A program made the translations under genes and the position numbers. From Meloidogyne chitwoodi (lineage: Eukaryota; Nematoda; Chromadorea; Rhabditida; Meloidogynidae): a DNA stretch of 64,000 nucleotides. Position 1 is the stretch's first letter; every line of letters begins with the position of its first letter. This document shows positions 35,401-52,500 of the stretch, one piece after another. Below the pieces are notes generated by a model. That model was not told the DNA's origin. It saw nothing but the letters and a program-made list of their open reading frames with translations, and did not search any database. The stretch spans positions 62,001 to 126,000 of the forward strand of contig JACZZP010000017.1 in NCBI GenBank assembly GCA_015183035.1. The letters are read 5' to 3'.

Positions 35401-38400
35401 GCATAAATTTATCACGAAATTCAGTGTCAATATGAGGAGCATTTAAACGAATAATTGGCTCATTAATTAAAGTTCTTATTAATCCTTCTAAACGGCCTTT
35501 TTGATAAATTGAAGAAGGATCATTAAATAAAGTTGAAATTGCTCGTTGTTGAGTAACTTCCCCTTTTGAATCTGTGAAGCCAATTGACCCAGGGAACAAA
35601 GAAAAGAAGAAAAGTCCAGCAGAAGAAGCATATTCATTTAAAGCCCCAGGGTTTGTTTTCTGTAAAAAATTGAAAAACTAAATTAATTGGTATTCAACAT
35701 TTTCCCTATCCTCTACATATAAATGTACTCTTCACCCTTCTCTAAACGTCCAATAAATATTTAATATTTTTTAAGGCAATGTAAGTAGTAGAGGAATTTA
35801 AATTTAGTGCCTTTCCCATTACCCTCAGCAAGAATTAAAAAAAAATAAATTTGCTTATTAATTAAAAAATATAAACAAACAATATTGTAATCACTATCAA
35901 AAGTATTACGCCTAAGTTGTAAACCATTTTCCTTTAATTTACCCTTTCCAAGTAAAACAGGCAAAAATTCATTATAAGTAATATGTTGTAACTAAAATTA
36001 AATTTAAAAAATATTAATTTAATTTACTTGAGCAATAACAATTCGACGTGTTTCTTGAAATAGACGTTCGTCTTCCCATAATGTATTTATTATCTGTTTA
36101 GGGGGAAATTAAAAAATTAATTAATAATAAACGGTTATTTTGTGGAAAAAGAAAACTCTAGAAGAAACTCTACTTTTCATTTTAACCTTCTCTCAATATA
36201 CAGTATACCTAATTTAAGGAAGGCTAACTAATGAAAGGAGACAAATAACTTCATTTTACATTCACCTCTACTATATATTAAGTATCTCCTACAAAAGGCT
36301 GAACGCCAAACGGTCACGGCTATAAAGTGGCTTTTTTTAAGCTAGTTAACATTTTTTACTGTTCGACTTTATGTAAGGACATGTAAATAAAGTAAAGTCA
36401 GAAGGACACCAAAAGGACCTTGTCAACAGTGAATTATAATGAAAGTGTACGTTAAATAGAAGTATTGTTCTGCTCGTATGTGTTAATAGAGTCTCATAAA
36501 AAATATTAAATTTTACCTTAAGACTCTTAGCTAGTCTATTATGTTGTCTAACCCAAATAGTATGTAAAGCTATTGAAGTAGGCAATATGTTAGTCATTCT
36601 AGAAGCAGAAAGAAAACAAGGGCGAAAACTTGAAGATGACTGACAAACAATAAAATCCAAATCTGGAGGAAGTAAATCTAATCTAGAAGGTTGAGGATTT
36701 GTTTTCAATAGACCTGTGCTCAAAAATAAAAAAATAAAATTTTTAATTTTTTTTTAATTTTTTACCATTAGAAAATGTTCGCAACAAAGAAGATTCTTCC
36801 CCACTAGTACCATAAATATGACTTCCATCAATAAATGAGGAGACTAAATTGGCTTGTTCTCTAGACCCAAGTGAACAATTTAAACGTGGCGAAGCCATTG
36901 AACGTGCATAGGGAAGGCATTGACCTCGAGCTATAATATTTTATAGAAAACTCTCAATTAGTCCTTCCTTCGAATTTTAGGAAAGGACTAAGTGAGAGAG
37001 AGACAAGGATTAAGTGAGAGAGAGACAAGGATTAAGTGAGAGAGAGACAAGGATTAAGTGAGAGAGAGATAAGGACTAAGTAAGAGAGAAGGACATAGTG
37101 AGAGATAAGGACGAAATAAGAGAGAAGGACTAAGTGAGAGAGAGATAAGGACGAAATAAGAGAGAAGGACTAAGTGAGAGAGAGATAAGGACTAAGTGAG
37201 AGAGAAGGACTAAGTGAGAGAGAAGGACTAAGCGAGAGAGAAGGAATAAGTGAGAGAGAAGGACTAAGCGAGAGAGAAGGACTAAGTGAGAGAGAAGGAC
37301 TAAGCGAGAGAGAAGGACTAAGTGAGATAGAAGGACTAAGTGAGAGAGAAGGACTAAGTGAGAGAGAAGGACTAAGTGAGAGAGAAGGACTAAGTGAGAG
37401 AGAAGGACTAAGTGAGAGAGAAGGACTAAGTGAGAGAGAAGGACTAAGTGAGAGAGAAGGACTAAGTGAGAGAGAAGGACTAAGTGAGAGAGAAGGACTA
37501 AGTGAGAGAGAAGGACTAAGTGAGAGAGAAGGACTAAGTGAGAGAGAAGGACTAAGTGAGAGAGAAGGACTAAGTGAGAGAGAAGGACTAAGTGAGAGAG
37601 AAGGACTAAGTGAGAGAGGACTAAGTGAGAGAGAAGGACTAAGTGAGAGAGAAGGACTAAGTGAGAGAGAAGGACTAAGTGAGAGAGAAGGACTAAGTGA
37701 GAGAGAAGGACTAAGTGAGAGAGAAGGACTAAGTGAGAGAGAAGGACTAAGTGAGAGAGAAGGACTAAGTGAGAGAGAAGGACTAAGTGAGAGAGAAGGA
37801 CTAAGTGAGAGATAGAACTAAGTAAGAGAGAAGGACTAAGTGAGAGATAGAACTAAGTAAGAGAGAAGGACTAAGTGAGAGATAGAACTATGTATGAGAA
37901 AGAATTATTTTTTAAGAAGACTAAGTAAGAGTTATATTTGATACTGAGGCTAGAGATTATTTTTTGTATTAGTATAAGGTTCTCTACCTCTATATGCCAA
38001 ATCATTTGAATCAGCTATTATTGGTAAACATTCTGGATGTTGTTCAGCACAACAGGGCATAGGAATAGAAGAAGAATTTCGAGAAGTTTCTTTAAATAAT
38101 TTTACAAAATTTAAAATTTAATCTTTACCTGTAGAAAATATTCTATTAGTCCCAATACGTGCAATATCTTCATAAATAAATTGTGCCCATTGGGCTAAAA
38201 GTAAAGGAAATGAATGTTTTTGACTTTTAGATGAAGCATTTGAACCATTTAATAATTTATTTGACAATATTCTTGGACTAGGAAGTTGGGGATTTCCTTT
38301 GGAAATACTTTGTTGTCGAGGCTTTTCAATACCTTTTTAATTTTAAATTTAAATTTTTAAATTTAAATTAACCATCAGCATAAACTGGTGACTTTAGTCT

Positions 38401-39474
38401 CTTAAAAGGTTCATAAGCTGCACCCCAGAGAGGCTCTCTAACATTATTACAATTACCGGAATATGAACGGTACTACAAAATTATATTTAAATTAATTTTA
38501 TTTATTTTTTACCTTCCCTGGAACACATTGAGAAATTCCATTTGATGGACAAAAGTGTTCCAAAACAGTTTTTTGTATAGACATTTCGGAAAGACCAAAA
38601 CGAACTTGGTCTAAATTATTTAATGAATTTGTACTTAAAAAGCGTGTTGTAGCTGTAGAAGCTAAAGCTGCATAACTAAGAGTTTTAATATGTCGGTCAG
38701 AACGCCAAAGTTCATTCCAAGCCATTGTAGAAAAAAGAAAGTTTGTCGCTTAAAAATTTAGTAAACTTAAATCTTATAGTTGAGAGTAACTTGAAATTAA
38801 ACTTGAAATTAAATTTAAGATTAAACTAGAAAATAAATTTAAGATTAAACTTAGTCTATGTAATCTACGTACTAACATTTATTTATTAATAAATTTAACA
38901 AATTAGTACCTTTAAAATCCCTAAAAAGTCGATTTTCAGTAAGATTAAAAAGTTGATCAATTTCCAATTTTGCTGCTATTGCAGAATTTTGAAGTCCTTT
39001 TTCCCCTAATAATTTTGAAAGTTCACGGGCCATTTGTGTTTTCTTTGTATTTGAAAATGATTCAAGTTCATCAATTTGAGGGAATTCATTTGTTTTTACA
39101 TTTTGAGCTTTTTAATAAGAAAAGTTTAAGAACTTAAGATTAAACTTAAAATTAAACATATAATTTAAATTTAAAAATAAATTACTACAAACTTGCACTT
39201 GTTTTAACACCAAATGCCGATTTTTTATTTTCTACAGCAATTCCTTCAAATAATAATTCATCATCCTCACAAGGAATAAAACTAGTGCCACAAGGAATAT
39301 TCGACCTAATTAAATAATAAAAAAAATTTAATATAAAACTTACACTTTAAGCCCAGCAAAAGGATCTAAATTATCATTTTGAGCTGCTTTAGTACTTAAA
39401 AAATAATAAAATAATAAAATGAAGATTCGAAGGAATTTATAAATTTTTTGGCAAAATAGCTGATTATAATTCAT
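29427..39474 (-). CDS. secreted tandem-domain heme peroxidase (first domain probably inactive)
   Basis: About 10 kb on the minus strand. Start ATG 39474-39472, N-terminal hydrophobic signal ([16 protein letters not shown]), stop 29429-29427. Peroxidase domain 1 (~38480-34780): [78 protein letters not shown]. Domain 2 (~33560-30180): [103 protein letters not shown] Cys-rich tail follows ([27 protein letters not shown]). Domain 2 keeps distal His (LDHD) and proximal His (RFGHTLI). Domain 1 has IYED and FFFSLFP at those places, so it should not bind heme normally. Nematode peroxidases of this type crosslink tyrosines in cuticle or matrix; that role is inferred. Several introns are swollen by MITEs and satellites. 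Confidence 0.85.
29975..30117. mobile_element. CGACATTTCGTC palindromic MITE, copy 3 (in peroxidase intron)
   Basis: TGTACATTTCGTCGAACAAA, GCACGACATTTCGCCTCTAC, ACATTTCGTTTACCCAAGCC, ATTTTTTGCCGTTGGGACGA, GTCGTGCAATTTTGTTCGAC and GAAATGTCTGGACA. It is the best preserved of the three copies, with both ends bearing CATTTCGTCGAACAAAAT as inverted repeats. Confidence 0.75.
31201..31580. repeat. peroxidase intron carrying an old dispersed repeat
   Basis: This intron is ~380 bp against the usual ~45. It contains CATTCGAAAGAGCTTGAAAA then GCTGAATCGAATGAGCTAT, followed by AATTATGGGGG. Related copies lie in the 32100-32545 intron, at 23835-23885, near 24300 and 24650, and at 47625-47665. Confidence 0.55.
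32100..32545. repeat. second peroxidase intron carrying the same repeat family
   Basis: Contains AATCGAAAGAGCTTGAAAAG at 32149 and two copies of a TTnAGACCTCATATnTCnGTCTAAA palindrome-like motif (32273-32299 and 32447-32471), the second of which also matches 24480-24545 reversed. This ties the repeats of both regions to one element family. Confidence 0.55.
32925..33117. repeat. A-rich microsatellite (ACAAAAAAAT-like) in peroxidase intron
   Basis: An imperfect array of ATACAAAAAA/ACAAAAAAAA units. The reverse strand reads as long Phe/Val/Cys/Ile-rich frames, which are an artefact of the repeat. Confidence 0.85.
34103..34313. mobile_element. 211-bp MITE with 8-bp TSD in peroxidase intron
   Basis: The inner arms CGACACTTCCGGACCGACAT-TTCCGGA (34110-34136) and their exact reverse complement (34280-34306) form 27-bp perfect inverted repeats. 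The outer ends GGCAGGC and GCTCTACC are partly complementary. GAAGGATT occurs on both sides (34095-34102 and 34314-34321), giving a perfect 8-bp target duplication. Ends starting GG with an 8-bp duplication match the element at 16805, though the sequences differ. Confidence 0.8.
36984..37892. repeat. 18-bp minisatellite (GGACTAAGTGAGAGAGAA)n in a peroxidase intron
   Basis: About 50 tandem copies of GGACTAAGTGAGAGAGAA. The centre is highly homogeneous, with variant units at both ends (GATAAGGACGAAATAAGAGA, GACAAGGATTAAGTGAGAGA, GATAGAACTAAGTAAGAGA). It fills most of an intron (36931-37987) bounded by a valid donor (exon end ...AYRG) and acceptor (...GQCLPYAR) on the minus strand. Confidence 0.95.
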
Positions 39475-40699
39475 TGTTTAATAAAATCTAACAATTAAGT
39501 CAAATAAAAATTTAATTAATATTTTTAAGTTGATATTTTGAAAGGCTATTTAGATTTACAAATATTTTCTAAAGCAATGCGTATACAACGGGATTACGAA
39601 AATGAAGAATCTTGTGAATATTATTAATTTTTTGCTGTTCATCCTAGGAACAGGAAAATTATGTGTTTTATTTGACAAATGCATAATATTTCTCTCTTAC
39701 GCGCAATAAAATAAAAATAATTATTAGCGATTGAGGATGAAAAGGATATTATAATATATAATTAATAAAAAAAGATTAGCTAGTTAGGTAAAAAATGATT
39801 GAGGACAATGAATAGCTAAAAGACGGGAAAAAGAAGAAAATTATACTGACTGGCGTCTTTAATTTATAGTCCTAAATATACAATTAAAATAATTAAATAT
39901 ATTTTGTGTGGCAATTAGGTAAGTTGTGAATAATTTAAAAAAAGTTTGTGAATTATTTAAGATTGTAAATGCAAGTTTTTAAGTACAAACTTAAAATGAG
40001 TAAGGTTTTGCTGTTTTAACTTGAAAACGACAAGTTTTTAAGTTCAAGCTTAAATATAAAGTTTAATTTTTAGTATTAAATATTTAAGTTTGCAAATATT
40101 AGTTATAAAAGTATTCAAGTTTACAAAAATATATAGAATAAATATCGTTAAAGGTCAAGTTTATTTGTTATTAAACCATAAATAAACCAGTCACAAAACC
40201 GCAAATTCAATTGGAGCATAAAAAAGGAAGGAAAAAAGCAAAGTCACTCAATGAATAAATTTATTCCCTCAATAAAATATATGCAAAAAATTAATTGCTT
40301 TCAGACTATATAACATTACTATTTTATTTTACAAAATTTGTTTTATACAATTTCAAAAGAAACTTGTTGCGAAAAAAACAATGAGAATTTTGTTAATTTT
40401 TGTTGCAAATTCTTTTTTTAATTTCAAAAAATTAAATTTTTGTAAATTTTTAACATTAATTTTATATTTATTTTTTAAATAATTTTTTTATTATTATTAA
40501 ATAATTATTTTTTATCTGACATGTGACTTTTTGATAATAAAAATCGATAAAAATTATACTGATTACACCTTGCATTCAAAATATTACTCTATTTTTTTGT
40601 CCAAATAATTAATTAGTATTACTTTTTCTTAAGTTTATTATAGTTAAGTAAAAAAGAAATTAAAAATAATTATTTTTATTTAATTTTTATTAATTAAAT
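39475..40699. other. divergent promoter region, peroxidase / DPYD
   Basis: 1.2 kb between two divergently transcribed genes. It is A/T-rich, with repeated AAGTTT(T/A)TAAGT phrases around 39970-40140. No gene, RNA or mobile element was recognised. Confidence 0.5.
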
Positions 40700-46332
<5,633 letters not shown>

Positions 46333-46743
46333 TAAAAAAAATTATTGTATTTAAATTTTAATAAAATAAATTAGTAGATAATGAATAGAATTTTCTCTAA
46401 TAATTTTTTTTTATTTTTTTTTTTAATTAAAAATATTAAATTATTATAAAAATACTGAATAAATAAAAAATATTCCAAATATGGAAAAAATATAATTTAA
46501 ATTTTATTTATTCTAAAATTTACCGAAAATTTATTTTAAAATTCGCAAAAAGCAAAATACGTTTTTTATTAAGAAAATACAATTGTGTATACATTTAAAA
46601 ATAATTCTATATTAGTGGCATATCATCACATGCTCACCAAAATATATATACATTATTATTTAAGAATTAAAAATTCTTTAATAATCCTCAAATATTATTT
46701 TCTAGAATTTAAAAATTTATTTGATTTTTTTTTTAAATTAAAA
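46333..46743. other. spacer, nothing recognised
   Basis: 411 bp of A/T-rich sequence between same-strand genes. No element or motif is supported. Confidence 0.45.
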
Positions 46744-47436
46744 ATGAATTTTAATTTAATTTTATTTTTTATTGCAATTCTTATTATTGCTTCAAAAGGT
46801 GATGAAGCCAAATCCATTGGTTAATTAATACATTTATTTAAAAATATTTTTAATTTTGATTTAAGAAAAACTAGAAAATCTGATTAATTTAATTGATACA
46901 CGTTTGGATGTCGTTGAAAAAATGTCAATATATAAATATCTTGAAGGATTATCAGCTAGATCAGTTGTTAGTGAGTATGCTTTTTTATACAATGCTTATC
47001 TTATTGCTAATAATTCTGAAACTGTTGTTACAAATTTTTTTCAATCTCAACTTTATGCTAGTCAAATAACTCAGGCAATTAAAAAACATTAAAATTAAAT
47101 TTAAATTTAAAAATTATATATATTTAGACAGCTTATTTTAATTTATGGTCAACATATGGTGGCCCTCAAGAAATTATAACTTATCAAGATTATTCTAAAA
47201 TACTAGCACCTGCATTGGAAAGGATAACTAAAGCTTTAATTAAAACTTTAAAAGAAATTGAACCAATTAGTTATACTAAAGAATGTTCTAAACTTATACT
47301 TAAAGCTAAGGCTAATTTATTGAAACAAAACAAAATTGACACTTATTTAGCACCAGCAAGGGCTGAATCTTTGTATGTCGCATTAGGAAGTATATGCAAT
47401 GTTCCGAACGATTTTAAGAAAGAAAAAGAAAACTGA
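46744..47436 (+). CDS. small secreted helical protein, unknown function, with a GC-AG intron
   Basis: Three exons, 46744-46819, 46866-47074 and 47128-47436, add to 197 residues. The start gives a strong signal peptide (MNFNLILFFIAILIIASKGD). The mature protein is helical and charged: IEKLENLINLIDTRLDVVEK, YNAYLIANNSETVVTNFFQS, YQDYSKILAPALERITKALI, LKAKANLLKQNKIDTYLAPA. It has two late Cys residues. The second intron (47075-47127) starts with GC (CAG|GCAATT) and ends TTTAG; it is in phase 0 and joins two well-coding exons, whereas reading through hits a stop within six codons. No family was recognised. A secreted effector or haemolymph-type protein would fit, but that is only inference from the leader. 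Confidence 0.68.
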
Positions 47437-47817
47437 AGTTTGGGAAGTTAATTTATAAAATGAAAAAAGTAAATTGAAGGGAATATAAAATATAATACAA
47501 ACATTACGTATTTAATTTACAATCCTAAAACTAAATTACAATCTTGACTTATTTCAAATTCTTTTCATTTAGTAAAAACTTAAGTTTCTATAATAACTAT
47601 TTAAAACAAAGTTTTAAGTAATTTGTAGAGCTCGAAAAACTGAATCGAATGAGCTATGTTAGACCTTCTAAAAAGGTTTGAGAGAGATAATTTTTTGAAA
47701 AAAATTTGGGTTTGTTTTTATCTTGAACTTAAGTTTGTAAAATTTATAAGTAAAACTTAATTACTTAAGTTTGTAAAATTAAAAGTAAAACTTTGTTGCT
47801 TAAGTTTGTAATAATTT
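47437..47817. other. convergent spacer with repeat relics
   Basis: Holds a copy of the GAGCTCGAAAAACTGAATCG-AATGAGCTATG repeat (47625-47665) and three runs of CTTAAGTTTGTAAnAnTT (47730-47817). No gene is supported. Confidence 0.5.
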
Positions 47818-49326
47818 TTAATAAACATATTTATCTTTTATTGAAATCCAAGAGGGAATAAAATAATCATGTTTTTCAACAATTTTTTCTAAGACTGATC
47901 TTGATTTAGGCCAGTCACCAAAATACAAGATTTCTGCATTATTACTCATTTTTAATTGTAATAAATAAGCACTCCACCAACTAAATGTTCCAGTAGAAAT
48001 TATTATATGATTGCATTGTGATATAATAGCCATATCTATTTCTCTATACTCACTGGTGTAATATACCAAAGATATTCTTTCTTAAGGTAACAATTTTAAA
48101 TTTAAAAGTATAACAGCTTTACCATTTTTCTCAGAAATTTTAATATTTCTTTTCGCCCATGAAATATTATCGGAAACAACCAGAAAGATAATTTTTGTAT
48201 CATTTTGAATTTTAATGAAGTGTTTCATTGCTTTTTTGTAATAATCAACAGTTGCTACTGTATGACCATACCTCAGATTCCTCTGATGTAGTGTTATATC
48301 TATCCCGTGTCTTACATGTACACCGATTAGAATAGTTGATTTTGTTGATCTTATGTAAAAAAATTTTTAAAGAGGAACCTTTCTATAGAAAAACTTGTAA
48401 TTTTCAAGTAGAATTTTATTTAAAATAAACTTTGCTCTTTCCTTAATTCCATCAAGAAAATTAAAATTATTTCCAATAAGTTGTGAATATTTTGTATGAA
48501 AATATCGGTAAGATTGAAAGTAACCATTAATAACAACAATGTTTTGAACATTTTGTGTAAATTTAATTTTATTTTCAAATGTAGGAATATATTTGCAGCA
48601 ATCCTGTTATTTAAAGGGTAATTAAGTTTACAATCTTTTTAAGTTTACAATCTTAACTAGGTTTTCTAAGTCTTATTTATTACCTCAAAATTAATACTAG
48701 TTGCAACATTTTCTTCAATAAACTTTTGTAAAAGTTTTGCTTCTACGTATAAAACTTTGTCGTCCAAAGTAAAAGCTCTTTTAAGTTTACAATCTTGAGG
48801 AAGTAATAAATAAGCATTTTCTCGTTCAGCCAATACTCTTAGTGCAGCATACTGAAACATTAAATTTCCAAGTCCTGGACTGAATAAAATATTTCTTTTT
48901 TGTTATTGTTTATGGTTATTAAACAATTTGATGCATTTTTAATATTTTTTAACTCAAAAAATATATTACAAACCTATAATTAAAATCTCCAGTAATATAT
49001 TTACTTTTATTATTGTTCATTTTAACCAATTCTTCAATATTTTTGTAAATTTTTCTTTTAGGCAATTCCCAAGGTTGATCGAATTTTAAATCATCTCCTC
49101 CACGCGGGAAAACAACTATTTGTTTTAAAACATAATTTTCGCGCTCAAACGTTGTATAAAAATTAACTTGATTAATATAATAAAACACAATAATTACTGT
49201 AGCAAAAATAATTAAACTTGAAATAAAATAGAGTATAAAAGGAAAAAGTTTCCGGAAAATACAATTACGGAAAAAATTAAATAAATTACGTATTAAAATA
49301 ATTGAGAAGATAAAATAGTAGGTCAT
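47818..49326 (-). CDS. alpha-1,2-fucosyltransferase (GT11), type II membrane protein
   Basis: Minus strand, start 49326-49324, stop 47820-47818. The N-terminus is cytosolic/basic then a long membrane anchor (FILYFISSLIIFATVIIVFY), as expected for a Golgi glycosyltransferase. The lumenal part has GT11 motifs: MFQYAALRVLAERENAYLLL (~48860-48800; motif NxMFQYA), IGVHVRHGIDI (~48330; the HxRxGxD GDP-fucose-binding motif), FLVVSDNISWAK, and EIDMAIISQCNHIIISTGTF then SWWSAYL (~48035-47960). The enzyme transfers fucose from GDP-fucose to galactose O-2. Nematodes have expanded this family. It lies 179 bp downstream of the Mesh-like gene on the same strand. Its acceptor sugar is not deducible. Confidence 0.82.
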
Positions 49327-49505
49327 TATTTTACTTAGTATATATTTATTGATTTGGAGATGGGATATATTTATTTGATCAAAATTTTTATAGATTGCGC
49401 AAAATTGATAATTAAGGAATAAATTTATAAATACTTATAAAAAATATATAAATATGATAAATTAAATGAAAAAAATAATTTTGTTTAATTTACGTTTTTT
49501 ACTTT

Positions 49506-52500
49506 TTAAACACTTGTATGAAGTCCAAGAAGTTGAGATGTCTCGTCGGGCACTCCTCCAATATTTTGTTCAGGCATTTGAGAAGAAATTGCCCCATTTT
49601 TTGGTCTTAATTCTAAACTGCTAACAGAGCCAACACCATTCTTCGAAGGCATTCCTCCAAAATTCTAAATAAAAAATAGAAAAAGTTTATAAAAATAATA
49701 ATTACGGGTGTCATTTGTTGTCTAGGAGGACCAGAATGTTTTTCCAAGTCTTGTCTTCTCCTAACTTTAACACACCAACAACAAAGAAAGAAAAGAACAA
49801 CGAGAAGAATACAACCTACTGTTCTAAAAAAATAAAAATTATTAAAAAAATAAATTTTAATTTAATTAAAAATACCCAAGAATTCCTAATAACCAAGTAA
49901 TCATATTATCCATTTCTCTAGAACGACACCAAGGCTGTCCACCTTTATTCCATTCAAATCTATAGCTATTTGGATACTAAAAAATAAGTAAAAATTAAAA
50001 TAATCATTTTAATAAAAATATACATTATAATCAACAACTAAAGAACATTTATATTCAGCATCTCCTTTTATCCAATGTGACTAAAAATAATAAAATAAAT
50101 TTAAACAAAATTAAATAAAAAATACCTGAAAACATTCAAATCTGGCAACATCTCCTTGCATATAACTTGGAGCTAATGCTGGAGTTTTAATCATATATTC
50201 CTAAATTATTTTTAAAATTATTTAAAAAAAATAAAAAATATTACAGGATATTCAATATTTATAGGTCCACAACTATTGTAACTTTTAATTGCTAAACTTC
50301 TATCATGAAAAAAAGAATTCCAAGTATCTTTTACTTCATTTCCTAATATTTCAGCATTTAAAAGAGTAAAATCATAAAGACAAGGAACATTATCTCCACA
50401 TTCTTGAAGTATCTTGCCTGGATTATCTGGACATTGAGAAGCCCAATCCCAATAAAGTTGACCTTGATATGGTTGCATTCCAACTATATTTATATAAAAA
50501 TATATATTTTATTATTTAAGTTTGTGTTTTTGTTATTTAAGTTTATGTTTTAAAGTTTGTTTTACAATTATTTAAGTTTGTTTATTTTTTAAGTTTGAGT
50601 TTTTCTTCTAATAAAAAACAAGTTTGTTCTCAGTATTCAAGTTTATTTAATTATAATTCAAGTTTATCAAAATTAATCTCAAGTTTGAAGTTTTTACTTG
50701 TATCTCTAGAAGCTAAATCATTGCATTGTTGTAATATTTGCATTAAAACAGATCCTGTTCTAGGAACAAATCTGTATTGAGGAGTTTCATAAATAGGAGC
50801 AGTTTTGTAAATTGGTTCATTTTTCATTGCTGATTCCGGAAAAGCTTCAAACTTTTTATCTTCTTCACGACTTGTTGTAAACCTTAAACAAGTTATATTT
50901 TAAAGTTTTTAAATACTAAAAACAAACAAACATATTATCTGTAGGTATCATAAATTGATTTAATGTTTGTTGTTGATAATCAGTAAAACGTTCTCCAGAT
51001 CCAGGTATTTTATAATAAGTAATTATTTGTTGACGAATTGATTCAGAATTAACTTCATTTAAAGTTAAAGTGCTATATATAGATCCAGTTACAGTATCAG
51101 GGAATGGACGCATTAAACCAGCAACACGGGGTAAATTATAACGTTGACGCATTTCTTGATCTCTTGTTTTATCTCCATCTGGTTGCTTTTTTTATTTAAC
51201 AAATACTAAATTAATATTTTTAAAATATTCTACCACTCCATATTGAGGAGGAACACTTAATGAAATATCCAAAATTCCCATTGATTCTTGATACATAGGC
51301 ATTCGATCAATATCAACAGAATAACTTTCTCTAATACGAACACCAATTTGAGCTTCTTCTAAAACTACATAAACTTCTGGTTGACCACGTTCTACATTAT
51401 TTACATAAATTAAAACACCTAAAAAATATATCTAAAATTAAAAAAATAATAAAGCCTTTAAATCGTTGAAGTCGCATTGTATCAAAATATCTAAGAATAT
51501 TCCCAACAATAACAGAAGTTCGGTAACGAAAACGACGAGTATCTCCCCTTGCTAATACGTGAACCCTCTAAAATTAATATTTATTTTAATTAAATATTAA
51601 ATTATTTTACCTCAGTTCCAGTAGCTTCAATTGCAATTCCCGTTATAACAGTAGCATTTGTTGGTTGAACTAATTGTTCTTGTGATAGATAACGTCCTAA
51701 CATACTAAAATCTACACGTCTATTTGGATAACGTTCAAGTCGAATTTGAATACGAACTTCAGGATTATTTAATGTTTTTGGAATGTGAAGGAGAGTATAA
51801 ACCCCTGGCTCATTAAAAACAAATTTGTCATTATCAATTGTGTGAAAAGTTCCAGCACCCATTGCTTCACCTTTTTATTTTAATAAAACAAAACAAAATT
51901 ATTATATTTTTATTTTTTTTAAAAACCAATAGCAGGTGGTTGATATTGCTGACATCCACTACTTGGCCTTCTCCAATAAAAAAGTTGGCAACGAAATTTG
52001 GCAAATTTACAACAAAGAAAATAAGGCATATAATCATGATGAAAGGCAGAAAGACCAGGAACTTCAAATTGTCCCATATATGGAGGTGTACCAAATTCAT
52101 AGGCACGTAATGGAAAACCAGGATTATAAGGAGTTTCTTCAATAACTTTAATAACTGGTTGATATGTTGTTTGCATTAAAAAGCCTAAACTTTTAAGTTT
52201 TTATGTTTACAATCTTACATTTTAATAAAATAAAGTTTTAAGTTTATTTAAGTTTAAACTTGATTTTTAGTCAATTTTTAAGTTTAACAAGTTTGTAAAA
52301 AATAATAATTTAACAATACAATCTCTCTCTCTCTCTCACTCTTACCTTTTTCATCGTAACAACAAACTTGACCATAATGAGTAGGAAAACGCCTTAATAA
52401 TAAATAAACTTTCAGAAACATTTTTTAAATAAACATACGTTCCTCTATCATTTCCATCTCTCCCATAATATCCACCACCATATGATGTTCCTTCATTTCC

